Part shown: positions 15,751 to 24,314 of the stretch, one piece after another
How the letters are laid out: each line of letters opens with the position of its first letter
Numbering within the stretch: the first letter of the stretch is position 1
DNA from: BOG-908 sp963692875
GTDB lineage: Bacteria > Pseudomonadota > Alphaproteobacteria > Acetobacterales > Acetobacteraceae
DNA length: 64,000 nucleotides
Assembly (NCBI GenBank): GCA_965198755.1
Contig: OZ240673.1
Span: 1,674,001-1,738,000, forward strand
Direction of reading: 5' to 3'
Notes under the pieces: model-generated
The model's input: the letters and a program-made list of their open reading frames with translations, nothing else
What the model was told of the DNA's origin: nothing
Database searches by the model: none
Made by a program: the position numbers and the translations under genes

Positions 15751-17532
15751 CTACTTCGGCTCCGCCGCCACAGCCGCCCCTGCCCCGCCCCGCACGTCAT
15801 GCGCGCCGAACAGCGTATCGCCCTTCTCCGGCCGGGCGTTCAACGGCAGGAACTCGCTCTCTCCCGGTGAGCCCGCGCCGGCTATTGTGGGCCCACCAAC
15901 GAGGATCGCCTCGTCCACGCCCCAATATTCGAGATCCTTGAACTTGTAGCCTCGCTGCTCGAGCAGAGCGCGCGTGTCCGGCGAGAGCGCGCCGCGTTCG
16001 ACCTGGACCACGTCCGGCGTGCCCTGCATGTGGATGCGCGGCGCGTCGATGGCTTCCTGCACCGTCATGCCGTGGTCGATAACGTTGATGATCGACTCCA
16101 GCGTGATGGTGATGATGCGCGAGCCGCCGGGCGATCCCGTCACCATCACCAGATGACCGTCTTTGGTCACGATGCTGGGCGCCATCGAGCTCAGCGGCGT
16201 CTTGCCGGGTTCGATCTGGTTGGCGCGGCCCTGCACCAGGCCGAACATGTTGGGCACCCCGACTTTGCTGGTGAAGTCGTCCATCTCGTCGTTCAGCACG
16301 ATGCCGGTGCCCGGCGCCATGTGGTCGGCGCCGAACCAGTTGTTCAGCGTGTAGGTGACGGAGACGGCGTTGCCGGCCGCGTCCACCACGGAGAACTGCG
16401 TGGTCTGGTGGCCCTCACGCGCCACGGCCTGCGAGGCCGCGGGCACCGCGATGGCGCTGGTTGGCGTGGCGCGATCCGGCTCGATGGATCTACGAACGTC
16501 GGCGGCGTGGGCCGGGCTGAGCAGTTCGGCCACCGGGTTGGCGATGAAGTCCGGGTCGCCCAGGCGGTTGTTGCGGTCGATGAAGGCGTGGCGCATGGCT
16601 TCGGCCAGCACGTGCACCTCGGCGGCCGAGTGGAATCCCATCGCCGCCAGGTCGTAGCCCTGCAGGATCTGCAGGATCTCGCACATGGTCACACCGCCGG
16701 AGCTGGGCGGCGGGGCGGAGACCACTGTGTAGCCGCGATACGGGCAGGTGACCGGCGCCATCTCGCGCACGTGGTATCTGGCAAAGTCGTCCTCGCTCAG
16801 CAGGCCGCCGCCGGCGTGGTCGGCGGCGGCGATCTCGCGCCCGATCTGGCCGTGGTAGAACGCGGCGTCGGGCCCCTGCAGGCTGATCAGGGTCAGCGAC
16901 TGTGCCAGCTCCGGCTGGGTCAGGCGGTCGCCCGGCTGCAGCGGGTGGCCGTGCGGCAGGAAGATCGCCGCGGCCGCCGGGTCCTGCTTCAGCGGCGGGG
17001 TGGCCACCTGGAAGATGCCGGCGTCGCCCTGGCTCAGCGTGAAGCCGAAATTGGCCAAATGGATGGCCGGCGCCATCAGGGTCGCGCGCGGCATGGTACC
17101 GTAATGCACCCGCGCGTATTCCAAACCGGCCGGCGAGCCCGGCGTGCCGACCGACGCCCAGCTGGAGGTAGACATGCCCGGGACCACGTTGCCCTGCTTG
17201 TCGAGGAACATGCCCGGCGAGGCGGCCAGCGGCGCCTTTTCGCGGAAGTCGATGAAGGTGGTGCGGCCGTCCGCCAGCCGGATGGTCATGAATCCGCCGC
17301 CGCCGAGGTTGCCGGCCTCCGGGTAGGTGACGGCCAGCGTGTAGCCCACGGTCACCGCGGCATCGATCGCGTTGCCGCCGTGCCGCAGGATGTCGGCGCC
17401 GGCCTCCGAGGCGAGGTGCTGGGCGGAGACCACCATGCCGCCGCGCGAGGCCACCGGGGCAGGGTCGGCGCACCAGGCGGCGGGGGCGGTGACGGTGATG
17501 GCCAGAGCGACCAGGAGCTTCGAGGTGTGCAT
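15751..17532 (-). CDS. ggt: Gamma-glutamyltransferase / glutathione hydrolase
   Basis: 593-residue periplasmic Ntn-hydrolase that removes the gamma-glutamyl group from glutathione and related compounds. Signal peptide MHTSKLLVALAITVTAPAAW-CA. The proenzyme self-cleaves before T377 in HQTTQFSVVD, the N-terminal nucleophile of the small subunit. Also seen: ASEAGADILRHGGNAIDAAV and PEAGNLGGGGFM in the large subunit, and SSMAPSIV and GSPGGSRIIT in the small subunit. Start at 17532 is the ATG giving a clean signal peptide. Flanked by palindromic elements on both sides. Confidence 0.96.
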   Translation of the reverse strand: MHTSKLLVALAITVTAPAAWCADPAPVASRGGMVVSAQHLASEAGADILRHGGNAIDAAVTVGYTLAVTYPEAGNLGGGGFMTIRLADGRTTFIDFREKAPLAASPGMFLDKQGNVVPGMSTSSWASVGTPGSPAGLEYARVHYGTMPRATLMAPAIHLANFGFTLSQGDAGIFQVATPPLKQDPAAAAIFLPHGHPLQPGDRLTQPELAQSLTLISLQGPDAAFYHGQIGREIAAADHAGGGLLSEDDFARYHVREMAPVTCPYRGYTVVSAPPPSSGGVTMCEILQILQGYDLAAMGFHSAAEVHVLAEAMRHAFIDRNNRLGDPDFIANPVAELLSPAHAADVRRSIEPDRATPTSAIAVPAASQAVAREGHQTTQFSVVDAAGNAVSVTYTLNNWFGADHMAPGTGIVLNDEMDDFTSKVGVPNMFGLVQGRANQIEPGKTPLSSMAPSIVTKDGHLVMVTGSPGGSRIITITLESIINVIDHGMTVQEAIDAPRIHMQGTPDVVQVERGALSPDTRALLEQRGYKFKDLEYWGVDEAILVGGPTIAGAGSPGESEFLPLNARPEKGDTLFGAHDVRGGAGAAVAAEPK

Positions 17533-17578
17533 GAACGCGAGGCTAGCCCAGGCCGGTCTGGCGCGACAGAGCGAGGAG

Positions 17579-17721
17579 GAGGCAAGAAAGCAAGGCCTTC
17601 TTTTCTGAAGAAAAGAAGCAAAAGACTTTTGGTTCTGCTGTCGCGGAGTCTCCCTCAGCGTGTACCCAGGGGTACAAAAGTTTTTTGGTTCTTTTTTCAA
17701 AATAGAACCGCTTGCTTTGCC
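17579..17721. repeat. Palindromic element PE13 (full)
   Basis: Left arm GGCCTTC flavour, right arm GGTTC flavour with one uncompensated change (AAAATAGAACC). Its right edge overlaps the stop codon of the GT2-GtrA gene. Confidence 0.92.
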
Positions 17722-18926
17722 TAGCCTCTCCACACGTAACGGCTGGACATGGCGAAGTTGAACACGGCCGCCACAAAAGCACCGGCGAGGCCGGAGGCGA
17801 ACCAGCCGGAGCCGTGGGTGAACACGAAGCTTGCAACACCGATGTTGGACAGCGCGCCGGTGCCGCACACGAGGTAGAACTTCAGCAGACCTGTCGCCGC
17901 CGCTCCGCCGCGCAACCTGCGGTCGCCGTAGGTGAAGTTGTTGTTAAGGAAGAAATTGAACGTCATCGCGATGAAGGTCGCCGACTCCTGCGACCGGTTG
18001 AACCCCAGCCCCGTCGCACGGACGAGCAGGGACAGCGCCGCCATGTTCACCGCGACGCCGATCAGCCCGGTAAAGGCAAACAGGGCGAAACGTGCCGGGA
18101 TCCATCCCATGCTCCGCTTCTCGATGATCATGCCGACGTAGTCGAACACCACGGTGGCGTTGAGCTTGCTGTCGCCTTCGGTCCGCAGGCGGAACGTGTA
18201 GGGCACTTCCCTGATCCGTAGCGGGCGCGAGGCGGACGCGGCGATGTCGAGCAGTATCTTGAAGCCGGCGCCGGACAGGCGGGGTGCCACGTCGATGAAC
18301 AGCTCGCGTTTGAGACCGAAGAAGCCGCTCATTGGGTCGCTGATCGGCGAGGACGTCGCCATGCGAGCCATCCAGGTGGCAACCGAGCTGCCCGTCTTGC
18401 GCGTGCGGTTCCACTCCCCCACTCCCCCGCCCGCGGTGTAGCGGGAGGCGACGACGAGGTCGCACTCCGGCTCGGCCAGGCAGGCGAGCATGCGCGGGAT
18501 GATCGCCTCGTCGTGTTGCAGGTCGGCGTCCATGACGATGATCAGCGGGGCGAACGTCGCCAGGCAGCCCTCGATCACCGCGGTGGACAGGCCGCGCCGC
18601 CCGATACGCCGGACGCAGCGCAGCGTGTCGCCGCCGCGGGCCGCAGCATCGACGATGCCGGCCGTGCCGTCCGGCGAGTTGTCGTCGACGACGATCATCT
18701 CCCAGCGGCAAACCCCGTCGAGCAGCTTGTGCAGCCGGCCGGCGAGCACGAGGACGTTGCGCGCCTCGTTGTAGGTCGGGACCACGACGGCGAGCTCGAC
18801 GGCTGCTTTGTCAGCCCGATGCGCGGCGGGGTCGCCCAAATGCGGGATGGACATCGTGTCGGACAAACGCATGTCTCCCATCGTCAAGCGCCGCGGGTCG
18901 GCGGGGGCGGCCACCGGGCAACTCAC
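17721..18926 (-). CDS. GT2 glycosyltransferase fused to GtrA domain (polyprenyl-phosphate sugar transferase)
   Basis: 401 residues. The N-terminal domain is a dolichol-phosphate-mannose-synthase-like GT2: VVVPTYNEARNV, MIVVDDNSPDGTA, PLIIVMDADLQHDEA (DXD), DLVVASRYTAGGGVGEW, RIREVPYTFRLR. The C-terminal about 130 residues are a four-helix GtrA domain (RFALFAFTGLIGVAVN, FIAMTFNFFLNNNFTY, LVCGTGALSNIGVASF, VFNFAMSSRYVW). Family role: load a sugar onto undecaprenyl phosphate and pass it across the inner membrane. The start is uncertain (GTG 18926, or ATG at 18881, 18872 or 18854; none has a good ribosome site). The neighbouring membrane protein may use the lipid-linked sugar. Confidence 0.92.
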   Translation of the reverse strand: MSCPVAAPADPRRLTMGDMRLSDTMSIPHLGDPAAHRADKAAVELAVVVPTYNEARNVLVLAGRLHKLLDGVCRWEMIVVDDNSPDGTAGIVDAAARGGDTLRCVRRIGRRGLSTAVIEGCLATFAPLIIVMDADLQHDEAIIPRMLACLAEPECDLVVASRYTAGGGVGEWNRTRKTGSSVATWMARMATSSPISDPMSGFFGLKRELFIDVAPRLSGAGFKILLDIAASASRPLRIREVPYTFRLRTEGDSKLNATVVFDYVGMIIEKRSMGWIPARFALFAFTGLIGVAVNMAALSLLVRATGLGFNRSQESATFIAMTFNFFLNNNFTYGDRRLRGGAAATGLLKFYLVCGTGALSNIGVASFVFTHGSGWFASGLAGAFVAAVFNFAMSSRYVWRG

Positions 18927-19042
18927 ATCGGCTTCAGTCTAGGCCGCCGCTCGCGATCATCCAAGCCAAGCCGGTGCCGTCCGCGCGGACTATCCTGGCC
19001 GCCGGGCGGGCGGCTGCGCGCCGAGGCCTGTGCCGGCCTGGC

Positions 19043-20641
19043 TCAATGCTTGACCGCAAAAAGCGCCGCGATGCCGGTATGTCGAAGGAACGCCAGCCGG
19101 CCCGGCAGCAGGCCGTCGATCGCCGGCCCGGGATCGGCGCCCAGGACCAGCACGAAGTCGAACCGCCCAGGCCAGCCGTCGAGCAGCCTGGCAGGATCCC
19201 TGCTCGGCGCGAGGCCGGCGCTTGCCTCCAGCAAGGCCACGTCGTGCGGCGGGTCGAAGCCGCCGTCCCCCGACGCGTCGTAGGGCGGCAAGATCACGAT
19301 GGGTTGCTGGCCGGGCTGGGCAAAGGCGTTGGACCAGAAGGCACGCCGATCGATCAGCGCAAAGGCGCCGTAGTGCCAGTAGGCGGTCGCCATGCCGTGG
19401 GCCGCAACCCGGCTCGCCGGAATGGTACCGGCTTCCCAGCGGTGCTGCATCGGGTCCGCATCGACCACCAGGACCCGGCTGCCGGGGCGGACCAGAGCCA
19501 CGACTGCCCGCACGTCGGACACGTCCTGGCGCGATCCCGCCCAAACGTCGGTGATGTAGGCCATCCGGCCGGCAAACAGGCTGGCCAGGACCACAGCGGC
19601 CACGATCGCCTGCTTGCGCGGCAGCCGGACTGGCAGGGTGGTGGCGAACACCACGAAACCGAGCAGAGCCGGGACGCGCGTATCGATCCAGTAGCCGCCC
19701 TTGGCGCCCACCGGCAGGCTCGCGTAGAGGACCAGCAACAGGGGCACTGCACTCCAGGCAAGCGGTGCCACACGGAGCCGCCCGCGCAACGCCCAGACCA
19801 GCACGACACTCGCCAGCACCGCGGCCACCATGAAGCTTTCCAGGCGCGCATAGCCCAGCACGGGGACCAGAAGCTGCAAGAGCTTCTGCCTGGCCGGCTG
19901 CCAGACCACGGCACCCCCGACCTTGGCGAAGGACGACGTCAGGTAGAGTACGACGCAGGGCGCCAGCGCGGCTGCGACGGCCAGCACACGGCGTGCGGCG
20001 AAGCGGCGACCGGACGGATCGCCCAGGCCGCGCCGCAGGATGGCCGCCAGTTCGGCCGAGCCGATCAGCACCGCGAAGAACCCGAAGCCGAACAGGTGAC
20101 AGAAATACGCGAGCAGCGCGAAGCCGGCAGCCAGGAGAGCGGCGAGACCCAGATGGCGATCCGACGTGGCGACCCAGGCGGCCGCCCCCCACAGCGCCAC
20201 GCCGGCGGCGAGCTGGAAATTCAGCGAGCCCGACAGGAACATCATATTGTAGACGACGAAGCCGGCGCCCAGCTGCCACAGCGAGAGCACTCGGAATAAG
20301 GCGACGCTGAGGGCGATGATGCCGGTCGCTGGGAGCAGAACGACCAGGGCGACGAACACGCGCCCGGCCACCAACGGTGGCAGCACGTGCATCAGCGGCG
20401 GCACGATCAGATCGATCGCCAGGTTGGGGACGAGCTGCCATCGGGCCGCGAAGATACGCGACATCACCGGGTCCGCCGCGCCGAAGGCCAGGAAGAAGCA
20501 GCGCGCAAGGTGGTCCGGGTAGTCGGACAAGGGCGGCACCGACACGACGAGTATCGGCGCCAGCAACGCTGCCGTCATGAGAATGAGACCGGCCCACCAG
20601 AGCCACGCTGGCATGGGCCGCGAACGGTAGCCGTGTTGCAT
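19043..20641 (-). CDS. Polytopic membrane protein, possible GT-C-type glycosyltransferase
   Basis: 532 residues with about ten predicted membrane helices in the first 420 residues and a soluble C-terminal domain. The ATG at 20641 has AGGA seven bases upstream. An acidic motif in the first periplasmic loop, VSVPPLSDYPDHLARCFF, with two Asp residues after helix 1, recalls GT-C enzymes that use polyprenyl-phosphate sugars. The upstream neighbour on the same strand order makes the lipid-linked sugar donor (GT2-GtrA), which supports this. No specific family name is recognised; the acceptor is unknown. Confidence 0.72.
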   Translation of the reverse strand: MQHGYRSRPMPAWLWWAGLILMTAALLAPILVVSVPPLSDYPDHLARCFFLAFGAADPVMSRIFAARWQLVPNLAIDLIVPPLMHVLPPLVAGRVFVALVVLLPATGIIALSVALFRVLSLWQLGAGFVVYNMMFLSGSLNFQLAAGVALWGAAAWVATSDRHLGLAALLAAGFALLAYFCHLFGFGFFAVLIGSAELAAILRRGLGDPSGRRFAARRVLAVAAALAPCVVLYLTSSFAKVGGAVVWQPARQKLLQLLVPVLGYARLESFMVAAVLASVVLVWALRGRLRVAPLAWSAVPLLLVLYASLPVGAKGGYWIDTRVPALLGFVVFATTLPVRLPRKQAIVAAVVLASLFAGRMAYITDVWAGSRQDVSDVRAVVALVRPGSRVLVVDADPMQHRWEAGTIPASRVAAHGMATAYWHYGAFALIDRRAFWSNAFAQPGQQPIVILPPYDASGDGGFDPPHDVALLEASAGLAPSRDPARLLDGWPGRFDFVLVLGADPGPAIDGLLPGRLAFLRHTGIAALFAVKH

Positions 20642-20822
20642 CAGGTTTCCTGAAGGTGTGAACCGGCCTTCCTCCACCCCGGTGCGGCCGGGCCGGCGTT
20701 GTGCTACGCCTGGAGGGCGGCTCCGTTCATCTTGTATAGCCACTATGACGGCTTGGTTCATCGGGAATCGGGAAGAGAGGCAAGGCCTGCCTTTTGAAGC
20801 AGCGAAAACCTAGGCTCGCAGG

Positions 20823-20924
20823 ATGAGTGACAAACAAGGTGCCGACAAGTCTCGACGCGATCGCTCGATAGAAATCGCCCGCGCCCTAGGTGCCGACGAG
20901 AACGAAGCCGTATCTAAGGAATAG
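20823..20924 (+). pseudogene. Small hypothetical ORF, probably truncated by a nonsense codon
   Basis: 33-codon frame starting MSDKQGADKSRRDRSIEIAR and ending SKE-stop. The same frame continues after the TAG as LPVIARLKPRG, which would suit the end of a short basic protein, so the TAG at 20922-20924 may be a nonsense mutation. There is only a weak ribosome site (AGGATG overlap). It lies just beyond a worn palindromic flank (GCAAGGCCTGCC). Unrecognised; could also be chance. Confidence 0.35.
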
Positions 20925-21849
20925 CTGCCGGTCATCGCGCGGCTGAAGCCGAGGGGGGCTGTGCTTGTGAGTTTGCCCCGTTTCGTAAACGGCTCGTAGA
21001 CTCTTGAGCTGCGTGTCGGCTTCTGCCGTTTGCATGTCTGCTTCGTTGGCCATGGTTGACCGGGTATCTCAGGGCGGACCGCAGCCTGACCGGATTACAC
21101 CGGTCTTCGATGTGGCTGAAGCAGGCCATCCTAGCCTCAGCCTGGAATGCAAAACGGCGGCGCTCAGAAACTCTGCTTGTAGACGCAACGTTCGACTGCG
21201 CCGTCGGCTCAAACCTCCGCGCAAGATCCCCGAGATACCGTCCAGCACGCAAACAGGTCGACCGTCTGGCGGTGGACTCGGGTGAATAGGCCGGCCGGGT
21301 CCTGGGCGTCAGGAATACCTCTGGTGAAAGCTTCAGGATGTCCACGCAAACGGGTCAATCCCAAGGCTCGCGTCAGCCACCGCCGCGGGTGCTTGGCCTT
21401 GAACAGGCCGGATGGCCGAACGACGATCGCGCGTCGAAGATAGCCCTCGTCTCGGTCGGGGTGCGCTTCGAATATATAACCGCCGAGCAAACAACTTCCA
21501 CCGTCGCCGTCGCGGAGTCTGCTGCATAGTAGGGCTTCGGACAACTTCCTCGGTTGTTTCCTCAGATAGAACCGTTCGCCTTGTCAGTTACCGGTCAGGG
21601 TGAGGCATCGGGTGTGGACGCCGGCGGCTTGGCGACTAGAGTTTCACTGCGCGCTAACTCTTCCGACTTTTGCGTCCCCGCATCGCTGACGCCGTGCTGC
21701 CGCGGACACCCGAACCACTCTGCCGAACGCGGAACATGCCGACAAACGTCTTGTTGTTTTGTGTGAGAAAGAACTAGCCGGCTTGCCGCCCGTCATGCGT
21801 TCGCGGTCATTCGGCGACGAGTGCAGACACTTCATCGGGTAACTGCTTT
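20925..21849. other. Gene-poor 925-bp stretch with a relic palindromic element
   Basis: Short frames on both strands lack start signals and recognisable motifs, and base composition is lower in GC than the neighbours. The only structure seen is the relic element at about 21490-21583. The right end should hold the promoter of the RND operon starting at 21850. Confidence 0.5.
21490..21583. repeat. Palindromic element PE14 (relic)
   Basis: Retains CAACTTCC..CCGTCGCGGAGTCT and, 60 bp on, ATAGAACCGTTCGCCTTG, in the right order for core and right flank of a GGTTC-arm copy. The A/T hairpins have been lost. Confidence 0.45.
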
Positions 21850-23091
21850 ATGCGCGACCGCGTCTTCTGGCTTATCTCCTCGCTCGCCATGGCAGTCGGC
21901 GGCTATAGCACGGACCTGGCCGCCCAAACCCGGCATGTCGCCACGTTCCACGATGCCGTGGCGGCGGCCTGGGCGCAGCTGCCGCAACGCCAGGATTTGG
22001 CAGCCCGCGGCAACGTCGCAGCCGCACGTTTCACCGCCGGCGGCGCCCTGTTTCCCAACGCGCCGAGCCTGACTGGCAGCTACATCAACGACCGTATCCT
22101 GGGCAGCAACCAGAATTACATCACCAGTCAGGCGGAGCTGGCCACGCCCATCTGGCTGCCCGGTGAAGGGACTGCCACGCAGAAAGCCGCCCAGGCCGAG
22201 GGCGGCGCCGTGGCGGCGGACGAAGACGCCACGCACTTGGCGTTGGCCGGACAGGTTCTGGACCTGGTGGTGCAAGCGGCCCGTGCGTCCGGGAGGCAGG
22301 AGGCTGCCGAGAAGCGCGCGGCAACGGCACGGGCGCTGGCGGCCGACGTGCACCGCCGACTGGCCGTCGGCGAGGCGCCGCAAAGCGACGCCCTGGCCGC
22401 CGACGCCGAAGCCGACAGTGCGCAGGCCACCCTGGACAACGCGCAGGCCGAACTGGAGCAGGGCCGCGCCAGCCTGTCGTCCATCACCGGTGAGGAGAAC
22501 ATGCCCGAGCTGGCCGGTTCCGTGCCGCTCGCAGCACGTCCGTTGCCGGCTGCCGCGCTGCTGGCCGGCCACCCGCGCATATTGGCCGCCGAGCGCGCCC
22601 TCTCGGCCGCGCAGGCAAGCGCGCGTCTGGCCGGAATACAGAACCGCGACGACCCGGAGCTCGGGTTGCAGAGCATCAACGAGAAGCAGCCGGGCCAGCG
22701 CTGGGACACGCGGTTCGGCGTGACGCTGCGCTTCTCCTTCGCCACGGCCGGACGCAACGCCCCATTGCGCGCCGCTGCCGAGCAGTCCGTGACGCGCGCC
22801 ATGGTGCAGCTGGAGCTCGCCAGGCGCGAGGTGGTGACCGCCATCCGGATCAGCCGCGCGGCGCTGCTCAGCGCGGAGCAGGTGTTGCCCTCAACCAAGC
22901 GGCAGGCAGCGGCGTTGGACCAGCGCCGCGGCCAGATTGAGCGGGCCTGGCGGCTGGGCGAGATGTCCCTGGTGGAGGTGGTCCGCGCGCAGGCGCTGGC
23001 GTCGGACGCGGATCTGGCGCGTGCGACGGCGGCGGTGGATGTTGCGGCGGCGCGGGAGCGAGTGCTGCTGGCCGAGGGAAAGCTGCCTTGA
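21850..23091 (+). CDS. TolC-family outer-membrane channel of a metal RND efflux system
   Basis: 413 residues. Signal peptide MRDRVFWLISSLAMAVGGYS-TDLAAQ, then long amphipathic helices with heptad-like Ala/Leu and two OEP-type repeats (FHDAVAAAWAQLPQRQDL, and TRFGVTLRFSFATAGRNAPLRAA). CzcC/CusC-like outer-membrane factor that connects the inner-membrane pump to the outside. First gene of a three-gene operon; its TGA overlaps the TTG of the adaptor gene (TTGA, 23088-23091), and palindromic element PE15 begins at the next base. Confidence 0.88.
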   Translation: MRDRVFWLISSLAMAVGGYSTDLAAQTRHVATFHDAVAAAWAQLPQRQDLAARGNVAAARFTAGGALFPNAPSLTGSYINDRILGSNQNYITSQAELATPIWLPGEGTATQKAAQAEGGAVAADEDATHLALAGQVLDLVVQAARASGRQEAAEKRAATARALAADVHRRLAVGEAPQSDALAADAEADSAQATLDNAQAELEQGRASLSSITGEENMPELAGSVPLAARPLPAAALLAGHPRILAAERALSAAQASARLAGIQNRDDPELGLQSINEKQPGQRWDTRFGVTLRFSFATAGRNAPLRAAAEQSVTRAMVQLELARREVVTAIRISRAALLSAEQVLPSTKRQAAALDQRRGQIERAWRLGEMSLVEVVRAQALASDADLARATAAVDVAAARERVLLAEGKLP

Positions 23092-24314
23092 GGCAGGCAA
23101 GTAAGGCCTTCTTTTCTGAAGAAAAGAAGCAAAAGACTTTTGACTTCGCTGTCGCGCGCTCCAGGACAAACACCCGACAGGGAGCAAAAGTTTTTTGGTT
23201 CTTTTTATCAAGAAAGAACCGCTTGCTTGCCTTGCTTTTCTTATCTGCCGCCGCTCCCATCACGATCTCACCCGAGCAGCAACGCACCATCGGCCTGCAA
23301 ACCGCCCAGGCGACGCAACGCCAGATCACCGAGCCCGTGCACGTGCCAGGCACCGTCGGTTTCGACGAGGGCCACGTCGCAATCCTCCGCCCGCTGGCAC
23401 CCGGCCGCATCCGCCGCCTGCTGGCACAGCCCGGCGACAGCGTGCGCCCGGGCCAGATGCTGGCGGAGCTCGACGTGCCCAGCCTGGTGACCGCGCAGGA
23501 CGACCTGGCCGGCGCGCGCGCCAGCCTGCGCGAGGCGCAAGCCGGCGTCGCCGTGGCAGAGGATGCCTGGCGCCGCGGCGTGCTGTTGGCGCGCGACGGC
23601 TCGCTGGCCCGGGCCGAGGCAGAACGCCGGCGACTGCTTCTGACCCAGGCCCAGGCGCAGGTGCAGGCCGCCCGGGCCCGCGCGTCCGCGTTGCAACTCG
23701 GCGTGTCGCGCATGGGCCCGGTCGCCGCGCCCGGAACGGCCTCGCTGGCTTCGCCGATCGCCGGGGTGGTGGTCAGCGTGGGGGTGACGCCCGGCGAGTC
23801 GGTCGACAGCGCCACCGTGGCGCTCACGGTCGCAGACCTGTCCGTGGTGCTGGTGACCGCGCAGGTGCCCGAGGCGGGCGCCGCCATGGTCGCGGTCGGC
23901 GACCCGGCACAGGTCCGCCTGGTGAGCGGCGGCGACCGGGTGTGGACGGGGCGCGTGGTGACGCTGGGCGCGATGCTGGACCCGCATTCCCGCACCTTGC
24001 CGGCGCGCATCGTGCTGGCCAACGCCGACGGTGCACTGCGCGCGGGCATGTTCGCCGACGTCACGCTGACCAGCGACCGCCAGCGGCGCGGCACGGTCAT
24101 CCCGGCCGAGGCGGTGCAGTCGATCGACGACAGGCACGTGGCCTTCGTGCGCGTGTCGGAGGCGGCGTTTCAGCCGCGTGACCTCGAACTCGGTGTCGAG
24201 CGCCCGGATTGGGTGGAGGTGCGCAGCGGCCTAAAGCCTGGCGACACCGTGGCCACCAAGGGCAGCTTCGCGCTGAAATCCGTGCTGCAGCAGAACCTTC
24301 TGGGCGGCAACTGA
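23088..24314 (+). CDS. RND efflux periplasmic adaptor (CusB/CzcB-like)
   Basis: Membrane-fusion protein linking pump and outer-membrane channel. Core features: ITISPEQQRTIGLQTAQA, PVHVPGTVGFDEGHVAILRPLAPGRIRRLLAQPGDSVRPGQ (lipoyl/barrel-sandwich half), a helical hairpin around residues 155-215, SPIAGVVVSVGVTPGESV (second half), and DPHSRTLPARIVLANADGALRAGMFADV (beta-barrel). The frame opens at a TTG overlapping the channel gene's stop and runs through all of palindromic element PE15 without a stop; about 55 leader residues derive from it, ending RKNRLLALLFLSAAA, which resembles a signal peptide. TTG at 23223 is the other in-frame start but leaves no charged residue. The C-terminus overlaps the pump gene (TGATG). 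Confidence 0.88.
   Translation: MRQASKAFFSEEKKQKTFDFAVARSRTNTRQGAKVFWFFLSRKNRLLALLFLSAAAPITISPEQQRTIGLQTAQATQRQITEPVHVPGTVGFDEGHVAILRPLAPGRIRRLLAQPGDSVRPGQMLAELDVPSLVTAQDDLAGARASLREAQAGVAVAEDAWRRGVLLARDGSLARAEAERRRLLLTQAQAQVQAARARASALQLGVSRMGPVAAPGTASLASPIAGVVVSVGVTPGESVDSATVALTVADLSVVLVTAQVPEAGAAMVAVGDPAQVRLVSGGDRVWTGRVVTLGAMLDPHSRTLPARIVLANADGALRAGMFADVTLTSDRQRRGTVIPAEAVQSIDDRHVAFVRVSEAAFQPRDLELGVERPDWVEVRSGLKPGDTVATKGSFALKSVLQQNLLGGN
23092..23238. repeat. Palindromic element PE15 (full, inside an operon and in frame)
   Basis: Left arm GGCCTTC flavour, right arm GGTTC flavour with T-to-A and A-to-G drift in the loop region. Lies between two genes of one operon, begins one base after the channel gene stop, and is open through both arms in the adaptor frame. 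Confidence 0.92.

Noticed and set aside
15974..17724. Long plus-strand frames opposite gamma-glutamyltransferase
   Set aside because: Shadow frames of a high-GC gene; composition is His/Arg/Gly-rich with no recognisable domain.
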